Positions 8,171 to 17,100 of a stretch of 35,578 nucleotides of DNA are shown here, one piece after another. The notes beneath the pieces were generated by a model, which worked only from the letters and a program-made list of their open reading frames with translations, was not told the DNA's origin and did not search any database. Origin of the DNA: an uncultured Clostridia bacterium (GTDB lineage: Bacteria > Bacillota > Clostridia > Christensenellales > Borkfalkiaceae). Each line of letters begins with the position of its first letter. Within the stretch, counting starts at the first letter, position 1. The stretch covers positions 1-35,578 of the forward strand of contig CANQNB010000004.1 of assembly GCA_947625065.1 (NCBI GenBank), read 5' to 3'. Both the position numbers and the translations under genes were made by a program.

Positions 8171-9553
8171 TCAGATGAACTGCAAAATATCGACGAGGAT
8201 GGCAAACCCGAGGAGGAGCACAAAGCCGACGGCGTGGATGATCGCCTCCACTTTGCGGCTGATCGGCTTGCCGCGGACCCACTCGATGAGGGTGAACACC
8301 ACCTTGCTGCCGTCGAGCGCGGGGATGGGCAGCAGGTTGAAGACGGCGAGGTTGACGCCGATGTACGCCGAGATCTCGAGGAAGTTGCGCACGCTCGTTC
8401 CCGCGATCTGCGAGGTCATCGTGATCGTCGTGACCGGTCCGCCGAACGCCGAAAGCCCGAGCTTGCCCGTGAGCAATTCCCCGATCACGCGGAAGATGGA
8501 GCCCGCGATCTTGAAGGAATAGACGAAGGAGCGCCCGATCGTCTCGAAGAAACCGAAGCGGCAGGAGGTCGATTCGAGCATGTAATAGTCGCCGTCCTCC
8601 CGCGTCTCCACGCCCACGCCGATCGCCTTCCACACGCCCGTGATCTGCGTGCTGTTTTTGACGGAGACATCGCTGCGCAGCTCGATCTCCTGCTCGACGA
8701 CGGTGCGCCTGCCGTCCTCCTCCCGCGCGACGCGGAACTTGACGATGTCCCCCTTCTTCTTCCCGTTGAGCGCCTGCGCGATGTCGGTGGTGAGGTAGAG
8801 ATTTTTGCCGTTCGCCGTGAGCAGGATGTCCCCCTCGCGGAAGGAAAACTTCGCGGGGACGTCCACCTGCTCCTCCCGCTCGTAGCTGTCGAGAATGTCC
8901 ACGCCGCGCACGCGGATGAGGCTCTGCCCGAAGCCGCCGATCAGGATGAGGATGAGCACAAGGGCGAGGAGGTAGTTCATGAGCGCGCCCGAGATGAGCA
9001 CGATGATACGCTGCCACGGCTTCTTCTTCGTGAAGGCGCCCCCGTCGTCCTTTTTCGTCGGCTCGCTCTCCTGCCTTGCTTCCGTCTCGCCCTCTTTTGG
9101 CGCCGCGGAAGCCTCTTCTTTGGGGGAAATTTCACCCGCCGAGGACGGGTTTTCGCCTCCCTGCGCCTCTTGCGCAGCCTCTCCTCCGCCCTCCCCCGCA
9201 GGGGTCTCGCGGAGCTCCGCGAAGGGCTCGTCCTCGGACATGGGTGCCCCGTCTTTCGCCTTCTTCGGCTTCTTTGACTTTTTCTCTTCCTCCTCGAGCC
9301 CGCTCTCGCCGTCAAAGGAGCAGTAGCCGCCGAGCGGGATGAGGCGAATCGCAAAGACCTCGTCCGAGTCCTTCCGCTTGTGCTTGAAGATCGCGGGACC
9401 GAACCCGATCGAAAATTCGTTGATCTTGAATTTGAGGAGCTTGCCCGCGAGGTAGTGCCCGAACTCGTGCACGGTGATCATCGCGAGCAGGATGAACACC
9501 GCCAGCACAACGCCGAGCACCGTGCTCCATACGCTCAATAGATTATTTCCCAT
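8171..9553 (-). CDS. rseP: M50 site-2 protease RseP/RasP-like with PDZ domain and acidic low-complexity insertion
   Basis: MITVHEFGHYLAGKLL (HExxH), IRLIPLGGYCSFDGES, SGALMNYLLALVLILI, FNLLPIPALDGSKVVFTLIEWVRGKPIS; adjacent to dxr as usual. Start taken at MGNNLLSVW (9553). Confidence 0.93.
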   Translation of the reverse strand: MGNNLLSVWSTVLGVVLAVFILLAMITVHEFGHYLAGKLLKFKINEFSIGFGPAIFKHKRKDSDEVFAIRLIPLGGYCSFDGESGLEEEEKKSKKPKKAKDGAPMSEDEPFAELRETPAGEGGGEAAQEAQGGENPSSAGEISPKEEASAAPKEGETEARQESEPTKKDDGGAFTKKKPWQRIIVLISGALMNYLLALVLILILIGGFGQSLIRVRGVDILDSYEREEQVDVPAKFSFREGDILLTANGKNLYLTTDIAQALNGKKKGDIVKFRVAREEDGRRTVVEQEIELRSDVSVKNSTQITGVWKAIGVGVETREDGDYYMLESTSCRFGFFETIGRSFVYSFKIAGSIFRVIGELLTGKLGLSAFGGPVTTITMTSQIAGTSVRNFLEISAYIGVNLAVFNLLPIPALDGSKVVFTLIEWVRGKPISRKVEAIIHAVGFVLLLGFAILVDILQFI

Positions 9554-10631
9554 AGATAAATTTCTTTGCGGCGCCGCGCGCCTTTGCGTCCGCTTCCGCG
9601 AGCGATTGGTAGGAGGAAGCCTCCGTGCGGGGGATGCGCGCAAGGGCGTCCTCGATAGTTTCTGCGATCCGGGGGAAGGATATTCTGCCGGCGAGGAAGG
9701 CAAGGACCGCCTCCTCCGCCGCCCCGTTCAAAATGGTGGGACAGCTCCCCCCTGCCCTGCCCGCCTCGAGCGCGAGGGTGAAGCAGGGGAACTTCTCCGC
9801 GGGGAGCCGTTCGAAGTGGAGCGCACCGAGTTTCGCAAGGTCAAGCTGCGGGGCACAGGGAAGGCGGTCCGGATAGGTGAGCGCGAGCTGGATGGGCACC
9901 CGCATGTCGGGGTAGCCGAGCTGGGCGATCGCCGCGCCGTCCGCAAAATAGACGAGGGAGTGCACGATGCTCTCGGGGTGCACCACCGCCTCGATGCGGG
10001 AGAGATCCGCCCCATAGAGCCACTTCGCTTCGAGCACCTCGTACCCCTTGTTGAGCATGGTCGCGCTGTCCACCGTGATCTTCGCCCCCATGCTCCACGT
10101 CGGGTGACGGAGGGCATCTGCCGCCGTGACGTGCGCCATCTCCTCCGCCGTGTAGCGGAGAAAGGGTCCGCCGCTCGCAGTGAGGACGATGCGCTCGAAC
10201 GGGACATCGCGCCGGAAGCCGAGCGCCTGAAAGATGGCGGAGTGCTCGCTGTCGACGGGCACGAGCGTGACGCCCGCCTCTTCCGCCGCCCGCACGACGA
10301 GTTCGCCGCCGCACACGAGCGACTCCTTATTGGCGAGCGCAACGGTTTTGTGAGCCTCGATCGCGGACATGGTATAGGCGAGTCCTGCGAAGCCGCCCGC
10401 TGCGATGAAGGCGACGTCGCAATCTTCGAAGAGATCCTTTGGGATGGGACCGCCCGATGCGGCGCAGTAGACGCGGGACACGCCGAATTCCCCGGCGAGC
10501 GATTTTAGGCGCGCACGGTCATGCCCCGCGGCGAGCGCGGAGACAGACAGTTCGCCCGGATGGCGGCGCACGACGTCGAGCGCCTGCGTTCCGATGTTTC
10601 CCGTACAGCCGATGAGGGCAATGCGTTTCAT
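9543..10631 (-). CDS. dxr: 1-deoxy-D-xylulose 5-phosphate reductoisomerase
   Basis: MKRIALIGCTGNIGTQALDVVRRHPGELSV ... ALANKESLVCGGELV ... VDSEHSAIFQAL ... LTASGGPF ... HPTWSMGAKITVDSATMLNKGYEVLEAKWLYG. Confidence 0.97.
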   Translation of the reverse strand: MKRIALIGCTGNIGTQALDVVRRHPGELSVSALAAGHDRARLKSLAGEFGVSRVYCAASGGPIPKDLFEDCDVAFIAAGGFAGLAYTMSAIEAHKTVALANKESLVCGGELVVRAAEEAGVTLVPVDSEHSAIFQALGFRRDVPFERIVLTASGGPFLRYTAEEMAHVTAADALRHPTWSMGAKITVDSATMLNKGYEVLEAKWLYGADLSRIEAVVHPESIVHSLVYFADGAAIAQLGYPDMRVPIQLALTYPDRLPCAPQLDLAKLGALHFERLPAEKFPCFTLALEAGRAGGSCPTILNGAAEEAVLAFLAGRISFPRIAETIEDALARIPRTEASSYQSLAEADAKARGAAKKFIYGK

Positions 10632-10641
10632 ACCCGCTCCT

Positions 10642-10669
10642 AAAAAAGCGCCCGCCGTGAAGCGGGCGC
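10642..10669 (-). terminator. Intrinsic terminator/attenuator inside the operon, between cdsA and dxr
   Basis: Minus strand GCGCCCGC-TTCACG-GCGGGCGC-TTTTTT, abutting the AGGAG RBS of dxr. Confidence 0.65.
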
Positions 10670-10690
10670 CCGTTTCCTATTGTATGCGCT

Positions 10691-11746
10691 TCACCCCGTG
10701 ATCATGATTCGGAGCACCATGGTGAAGCAGACGATGAGCACCGCGTAGAGGGAGGAGTCGATGCGGTCGAGGACCCCGCCGTGCCCCGGCAGGATCTTGC
10801 CCATGTCCTTGATACCCACCTTGCGCTTGATGGCGCTCTCGACGAGGTCGCCGAACTGGGCGAAGGCGCTCGTCACGATGCCAAGCCCGATGTAGAAGAT
10901 GAGGTTGAGGGCGTTGATGTCGACGTTGCGGATGACGACCGCCGTCGCGCCGATGTCGTCGAGCCGCATGAGCCCGTAGTAGACAAAGAAGAGGATCGTC
11001 GCCCCGACCGCACCGCCGAGCAGCCCGCCGAACCCGCCGATGATCGTCTTCTTGGGAGAGATGCTGGGCGCCATGCGCGCGGGGAGCTTCTTCCCGAACA
11101 GCTTGCCGAAGGCGAAGGCGAACACGTCGGTGACGGGAGCGACGACAAAGACGAAGAGGATGGCGAGCTCCGAATACACCTCGAGGTGGTTGCAGATGGA
11201 GAGCAGGAGCAGGAAGAGAGAGGGGTAGCAGTAGCAGAGCATGGAGTAGCCCGTCGATTCGAGGGTGACCTTCCCGTGGGCGAACACGAGCAGCGCCGCG
11301 AGGGCGGACACGCCCACCATGAACACGATGAGGGTCACGTTGATGGCGTAGTTTCTGCCTGCCGCATTGAGGATCTCCTGCTCGCCGAACCCGGGGTCGG
11401 GCAAGTGGACGCCGAGGATGTCGGCAAAGATAAAGTCGCTGAGCGCGTAGGTGAAGATGACGAGGGTGGAGAATGTGAGGACGAGCGTCTTCTGCGAGGC
11501 GTGCATCTTGCCGCGGAAGGCGTTGGTCATCTCCCACGTGCCGATGAAGGTGAACGTGAGGATGAGCACGTCGAAGAGCAGATTGCCGATGCGCAGCACC
11601 CCCACCGTGCCGTCCGTGCGCGTGTAAGGAACGCTCACAAAGAGCTTGAACGCAAAGAAGGTGAGGAGGATGGCGACGTACACGATCGCCGTGACGACGC
11701 GCTTGCCCATCTCCCCCATTTCATGTTTTCTTGGTTTTCCGTCCAT
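10691..11746 (-). CDS. cdsA: Phosphatidate cytidylyltransferase
   Basis: C-terminal SAIKRKVGIKDMGKILPGHGGVLDRIDSSLYAV signature; multi-TM; position in conserved cluster. Start MDGKPRKHEMGEMGKR at 11746 (an internal Met is possible). Confidence 0.93.
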   Translation of the reverse strand: MDGKPRKHEMGEMGKRVVTAIVYVAILLTFFAFKLFVSVPYTRTDGTVGVLRIGNLLFDVLILTFTFIGTWEMTNAFRGKMHASQKTLVLTFSTLVIFTYALSDFIFADILGVHLPDPGFGEQEILNAAGRNYAINVTLIVFMVGVSALAALLVFAHGKVTLESTGYSMLCYCYPSLFLLLLSICNHLEVYSELAILFVFVVAPVTDVFAFAFGKLFGKKLPARMAPSISPKKTIIGGFGGLLGGAVGATILFFVYYGLMRLDDIGATAVVIRNVDINALNLIFYIGLGIVTSAFAQFGDLVESAIKRKVGIKDMGKILPGHGGVLDRIDSSLYAVLIVCFTMVLRIMITG

Positions 11747-11765
11747 AGTCTTCCTTATCTGCGGG

Positions 11766-12443
11766 TCAGACCTTTCCGTATCTGCGCTCCCGCTGTTCAT
11801 ACTCCCCGATGGCGCGGTCCAAGTCGCGCGCGGTGAAATCGGGGAAGAGTTTCTCGGAGAAATACAGTTCGGCATACGCCGCCTCGTAGAGGAGAAAATT
11901 GGAGATGCGTTTCTCCTTTCCCGTGCGGATGAGAAGGTCGAGCTCGGGCATGCCCCCCGTGGAAAGCATGGAGCCGAAGGTTTCGGCGGTCACTTCCCTC
12001 CCCTCGCGCACCGCACGGTTGCAGGCGGAGAGGATGTCCTGCCGCCCGCCGTAACCGATGGCGACGGTGAGATTGCCGCGCGTTCCCCCCTCCGTCTTTT
12101 TGGTGTTCTCTTCGATGAGAGCGGCGACATCCGCGGGGAGGAGGGAGAGGTCCCCGATGACACGCAAAGCAATCCCCTTCTCCCGCAGGACGGGGATCTG
12201 CCCTGTGAAATAGGCGCGGAAGAGCTCGTAGATTGCAGAGAGCTCCTCCTGCGGGCGGGCGAGATTTTCTGCGGAGAGCGCAAAGAGGGTGCAGTATCCG
12301 ATCCCCCGCTCAAAGACGTGCTCCGTGAGCGAGATCATCCGTTTGAGACCCGCACGGTGCCCCGCGGCGCGGGGAAGAAGACGCTTCTTCGCCCATCTGC
12401 CGTTGCCGTCCATGATGATGGCGATGTGGCGCGGCAGGCTCAA
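11766..12443 (-). CDS. uppS: Isoprenyl (undecaprenyl) diphosphate synthase
   Basis: MSLPRHIAIIMDGNGRWAKKRLLPRAAGHRAGLKRM ... DLLIRTGKEKRISNFLLYEAAYAELYF; TTG start overlapping the frr stop. Confidence 0.96.
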   Translation of the reverse strand: MSLPRHIAIIMDGNGRWAKKRLLPRAAGHRAGLKRMISLTEHVFERGIGYCTLFALSAENLARPQEELSAIYELFRAYFTGQIPVLREKGIALRVIGDLSLLPADVAALIEENTKKTEGGTRGNLTVAIGYGGRQDILSACNRAVREGREVTAETFGSMLSTGGMPELDLLIRTGKEKRISNFLLYEAAYAELYFSEKLFPDFTARDLDRAIGEYEQRERRYGKV

Positions 12444-13012
12444 ACCGTGAGCAGCTCCTTCTCTTTGGCGGCAACGACTTTTTCGATGGCAGCGATCGCC
12501 TTGGCGGTGCTGTCTTCGACGTCCTGCTCGCAGTTCTTGGATTCGTCCTCGGAGAGCTCCTTGGCGTTCTTCATCTTTTTGAGGGTCTCCATCGCCTCGC
12601 GGCGGATGTTGCGCACGGCGACCTTGCTGTCCTCCCCCATCTTGCGCACCTGTTTGACGAGGTCCTTTCTGCGTTCCTCGGTCAGTTCCGGGAAGACGAG
12701 GCGGATGACCGTGCCGTCATTGGTGGGCGTGATGCCGATGTTGGAGGCGAGGATCGCCTTTTCGATCCCCTTGAGGAGGGATTTATCCCACGGGGAGATG
12801 ACGAGACAACGCGCATCGGACACCGAGATGTTGCCCACCTGGTTGATGGGAGACATCGTGCCGTAGTAGTCGACCTGCACCTTGTCGAGGATGTGGGGAT
12901 TGGCTCTGCCTGCGCGGATGGCGGCAAACTCGCCGCTCATGACGCTGACCGTCTTGTCGAATTTGTCTTCCATCGTGAGGAAGATCTCTTCCACCTTTTC
13001 GTTGTCCATCAT
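12440..13012 (-). CDS. frr: Ribosome recycling factor
   Basis: VSVMSGEFAAIRAGRANPHILDKVQVDYYGTMSPINQVGNISV ... IRLVFPELTEERRKDLVKQVRKMGEDSKVAVRNIRREAM. Confidence 0.98.
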   Translation of the reverse strand: MMDNEKVEEIFLTMEDKFDKTVSVMSGEFAAIRAGRANPHILDKVQVDYYGTMSPINQVGNISVSDARCLVISPWDKSLLKGIEKAILASNIGITPTNDGTVIRLVFPELTEERRKDLVKQVRKMGEDSKVAVRNIRREAMETLKKMKNAKELSEDESKNCEQDVEDSTAKAIAAIEKVVAAKEKELLTV

Positions 13013-13045
13013 ATTCTTTCTCCTTTTTCCCTTATCATGGGGTTT

Positions 13046-13756
13046 TTATTCGTTGGAAATGAGGGTGCCGAGCTGTTCGCCGCACACGGCGCGCACCACC
13101 GAATCGGGCTCGTTGAGGGCAAATGCGAGCACGGGGATGTTGTTTTCCATGCACATGGTCGCGGCGGTGATGTCCATCGCTTTGAGCCCGCCCGAGACGA
13201 CCTCGCGGAAGGTGAGCCTGTCATACTTCTTCGCGTTCGGGTTCAGGCGGGGGTCGCTGTCGTAGATGCCGTCCACATTCTTCGCCATGAGAAGGACGTC
13301 GGCGTCGATCTCGCAGGCGCGCTGGGCGGCAGCCGTGTCCGTCGTGCAATAGGGGTTGCCCGTGCCGCACGCCATGATGACGATGCGCCCCTTCTCAAAG
13401 TGGCTGAGCGCCTTGCGGAGGATGTAGGGCTCGGCGACGGAGACCATGTTGAGCGCCGTCTGCACGCGGGTCGGGATCCCCCGCTTTTCGATGGCGTCCA
13501 TGAGGGCGAGGGAATTCATGACGGTCGCGAGCATGCCCATCTGGTCGGCGGTGGTGCGGTCCATGTTGGTGCCCTGTCTTCCCCGCCAGAAGTTGCCTGC
13601 GCCGATGACGAGCGCGATGTCCACTCCCATTGTATGCACTTTGACGAGCTGGTCGACGACTCCCGCGATGACGGTCTCGTTGAGCCCGAACCGCTGTTCG
13701 CCCGCGAGCGCTTCGCCGGAGATCTTGAGTACGATCCGCTTGTATTTTGCCTCCAT
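13046..13756 (-). CDS. pyrH: Uridylate kinase
   Basis: MEAKYKRIVLKISGEALAGEQRFGL ... IVIGAGNFWRG-type motif ALVIGAGNFWRGRQG, MDRTTADQMGMLATVMNSLAL, GTGNPYCTTDTAA. Start at 13756. Confidence 0.97.
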   Translation of the reverse strand: MEAKYKRIVLKISGEALAGEQRFGLNETVIAGVVDQLVKVHTMGVDIALVIGAGNFWRGRQGTNMDRTTADQMGMLATVMNSLALMDAIEKRGIPTRVQTALNMVSVAEPYILRKALSHFEKGRIVIMACGTGNPYCTTDTAAAQRACEIDADVLLMAKNVDGIYDSDPRLNPNAKKYDRLTFREVVSGGLKAMDITAATMCMENNIPVLAFALNEPDSVVRAVCGEQLGTLISNE

Positions 13757-13783
13757 GACACACTCCCGATCACGTTTTCTCAC

Positions 13784-13812
13784 AGTATACCATATCCGCG
13801 TGAAAATTGCAA
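13784..13812 (-). promoter_or_regulatory. SigA-type promoter upstream of pyrH
   Basis: Minus strand TTGCAA (13812-13807), 17 bp, TATACT (13789-13784). Confidence 0.6.
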
Positions 13813-13895
13813 GACATTCCGGAAAATTTTGGAAGAGATGGAGAGAATGGGGAGGGAGGAGGGAACAGCGAGGCAAGCCCTCGGCTCCACCCCCT

Positions 13896-13974
13896 CCTCA
13901 TACCGAACCCGAGGCGCAGCCGAGGGTGAGTGTATCTTTAAGATTCACTCGGTCCTTGCGGACCTCGGAATGAG
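13896..13974. repeat. Palindromic intergenic element (R1), about 79 bp
   Basis: Begins CTCATACCGA and ends TCGGAATGAG (inverted ends, one mismatch), with internal near-palindrome GAGTGTATCTTTAAGATTCACTC. Confidence 0.75.
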
Positions 13975-14010
13975 GGAGGACGACTCGGACCTCGGAATGA
14001 GGGAGGACGG
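13959..14010. repeat. 27-bp direct tandem repeat (about 1.9 copies)
   Basis: CGGACCTCGGAATGAGGGAGGACGACT repeated as CGGACCTCGGAATGAGGGAGGACGG. Confidence 0.85.
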
Positions 14011-14048
14011 CAGAATGCGAAATTCTACCCAAGGGGGACAGCAAGGGG
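14008..14048. repeat. R2 direct repeat copy 1 (3' side of giant lipoprotein gene)
   Basis: CGGCAGAATGCGAAATTCTACCCAAGGGGGACAGCAAGGGG; matches 20833-20872 except three single-nt indels. Confidence 0.9.
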
Positions 14049-14063
14049 TGGACCTCGGATATA

Positions 14064-14098
14064 TGAAAAACAGACCCCGTGGGGTCTGTTTTTTCTGT
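14064..14098. terminator. Intrinsic terminator of the giant lipoprotein gene (T-runs on both sides)
   Basis: ACAGACCCCGTGGGGTCTGT flanked by AAAA and TTTTTT. Confidence 0.75.
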
Positions 14099-14113
14099 TT
14101 CATGTGGGTCGGC

Positions 14114-17100
14114 TCAGCCGATGTAGGTCGAGTCGAGCGTCGCGGAGAATGCGTTATTCTCGTAGGTGAAGGTGACGGTGTACTTCGTTCCGAAGTACTC
14201 AAACGTGACCACCATGCCCTCGATCTTGACGTTCTCTGCATCCGACAGGGTCGCTACCGTGAAGGATTCGTAGGACTGCCAGTAGTTGTCGTAACTCCAG
14301 CTCTTGAGCTCGCCCGTGACGCCAACGATCTTGTTGTCATCGCCGACAATGATGTCGATGGTGTAATAATCTTCGTTGTCCCCGTGCTTCGTTTCGACCG
14401 TGACCACTTTCTGCTCTGCCTTGGTGACCACGATGTAGGCGTCTTCTTCGCCTGCCTTGGCGTGGAACACGACGGTGTAGGTGGTGACTCCGCTTCCGCT
14501 GCTGACGGTGACGGTGAAGGTGTTCTCCGCCGTCTTCTTGATGTCGGCGCCATAGACCTCTTCGGGGCTCTTGTAGTCGCCGTAGTCCTTATAGACATAG
14601 AAGGCGGTGAGGCTATCCATCTTGTCGGCGGTGTCGCCCGAATACTTGAAGTCGGCGCGGTAGGTCTCCGCTTCCTTCGCCTGCACGTTCCTGAGTGCGT
14701 GGAGGGTGGTGACGCTCACTTCGATGTACGCTGCCGCGTCGCCCTCGGCACGGTGGTAGACGACCGTGTAGGTCTCCTCACTGCCGTCGGTCAAAGTGTT
14801 CTTGACGGTGTAAGTATAGCCGCCCTTGCCGTCTTCCTGACGCTGTGCCGTTTCGCTTCCGAGGCGGGTCCATGCGTCGCCGTCGCCCTTCTTCTCGAGA
14901 GAGCTCATGTGGTAGAAGGATTCCTTCTCCGTGTTGAGTTCCACTGCGCCCGAGAAGGTCGCGCGGTAATCATTGTCCTTGGAATAGACGGTGCGGGAGG
15001 CAAGGCTCGCATCGCCTGCGGTCAACGCCGCAAGATCGATCTGGACGGTATAGGTCTCGTTGCCCTCCGCATATTCGAGCTCGAGCGAGTTGTCGTATAT
15101 GTTGAATTCGGGGTTCTCGGCCGCCTTCCCGTTGTAGTTCGCAGACGTGAAGGTGAATTCGATTTCGGTTCCGCCGAACATGAACGTGGACACGAACACT
15201 TCGTAGGTGAAGGTGAGCGGGGTCGTCCCGTTGATGGTGACGCTCTGCTCTGTCTCAGCCTTGTAGTAGGTAGCCTCGTCCATCGTCAGGGTGACGGCGT
15301 CCGCGGCGAGAGTGAAGGTCGCCTGAACGCTCCACTGCCCGTCCTCGTTTGCATAGAGGGTGACCGTGCCGTCCGTCCCGACGGAGTAGAGCATTTCGCT
15401 CGTTGTCCATTCATAGGAAGCGGAAGAGTAGGCATAGAGCGTTGCGGTGTTGAGCCCGAGCTCGCCCTTCTCCGCATTGAAGAGGAGGTAGCTCGATTGG
15501 GTGAAGGAGTACCAGCCTGTCTCTGCGAGGGCTGCGGGGTCGCCGAGACCGACGATCTCCACGTTGCCGCGGTACTTCTCTGCCAGCTTGGAGAGGAAGG
15601 TGAACGCGCCGTTCGCATTCACGCGGATGCAGACGGGGTAGCCGAGTTCATCTGCACCGTACGCAGAGCTCGGGTGCACGTCGAAGGCAGTCCCCGCGAT
15701 CGTGAGCTTGGTGAGATCCGCCTCGGTGAGATCGAGGTAGAGCACTTTGTCCTTTTCCCCGAAGCGCGTGATCCTGAACGCCCCGTCGCCGATCGTTTCG
15801 ATCGCCTTGAGCTTGACGTTGCCGTATCCCTCGAAGTCCCCGGGCGTCACGCTGAGCGACGTGTTGCCGTAGAAGGCATTGTCGCCGATGTAGGTGACGT
15901 TGGGCAGGTCGATGTAGTTGATGAGGCTGCGGCAATAGAGGGTGTCACCGACCGCATAGCGCATGAAGGAAGCGAAGGCGTAGTCACCGATGTAGGTGAG
16001 CTTTTCGGAGACAAGGGTGGTCTGGAGAAGTTCGCGCACGCTGTAGAAGGCGTAGTTGCCGATCTTTTCGACCTCGTTGAGATCGAGCGAGCCGATCTTA
16101 TACATGAATGCGAACACCTCGTCTGCAATCTCGGTCACGCCGTCGGGGATTTTGAGGGTCTCGACGGAGGTGGGTCCCTGATAAGCGAAGAGAATGCCGT
16201 CATCCATGACGAAGTCGTCTGTCACGACGGAGAAGTTCTCCCCGTTGAGACGGAAGTAGAACACGCTGTTGTCCATCCCTTGGAAGAAGACGAGTTCGTC
16301 GGTATACATGCTGTACAGACCCTCGCGGCTGACGCCATAGGAGTCGATGTACAGGGCATCCACGTAGGCAGTCTCTGCCTCGTTTGCGTGCAGCCCCGTG
16401 AGCATGAGCACGGAGAGCGCCGGACCCCTGTAGACCTGCTCGAAGTCCATATCGTTGAAGATACGGTAGCTCTCGTTCCCGACCGTGTAGATGCTGAGCA
16501 CGAAACGGTAGGTATGGTCCCCATACGTGTAGTAGACGATGAGATCTTCGTCCTCTTCGTTGTAGGTGTAGGTGCCCTTTTGGGTCACGGTGTCGTTGGC
16601 ATCGTACATGGTCGCGTTGCCGTGACCGTCGAGCACGAGCTTGCCTTCGCCGATGTCGCCGTCAATAAAGGGCACATAGGAGCCCGCATAGCTGTCGCGC
16701 TCGGTGAGCTTGGTGCGATCCTCTTTGTCGACGTCAAAGATGACGGGGATGGATGCATCGTAGCTGTAGAGCACGCCTTCGATGCTGACATACTCCACGA
16801 AGAAGATGAACTGTTTGCCGTCGGGGTCCGCCTCGAACTCCTCGGCATTTGCAAACACGGTGTCGTCGGTGTAGTTGCCGTAGGCGGAATAGCCGTAGTA
16901 GATCCGATCCCCTCTCTCGAAGGAATCGCAGAAGCCGTCGGCGGTGATGGTGCCGGTGTCTGCGGTAAAGGTGCCGCTTGCGAGGCCTCTCGCTTCGATG
17001 TAGACAGCCAGTTCATCGCCCTCTGCCATGACATGGGAGAGCGCGGCTTTGTAGGTGGCATTCAATGCGGGGAAGGACAGCTCATACTCGGTGAACTGCG

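Noticed and set aside
9554-9703. N-terminal extension of RseP suggested by the ORF track (MPSSPAEYPSPGSQ...)
   Set aside because: Overlaps the 3' end of dxr; MGNNLLSVW at 9553 is the plausible start next to the dxr stop.
10365-10383. R3-like word CGCGGACATGGTATAGGC in dxr, and similar MSE-coding words in trpS (31207) and thrC (32405)
   Set aside because: They fall in conserved protein regions (for example TMSAIEAHKTVALANKE) and are explained by preferred codons for Met-Ser-Ala/Glu; not counted as element copies.
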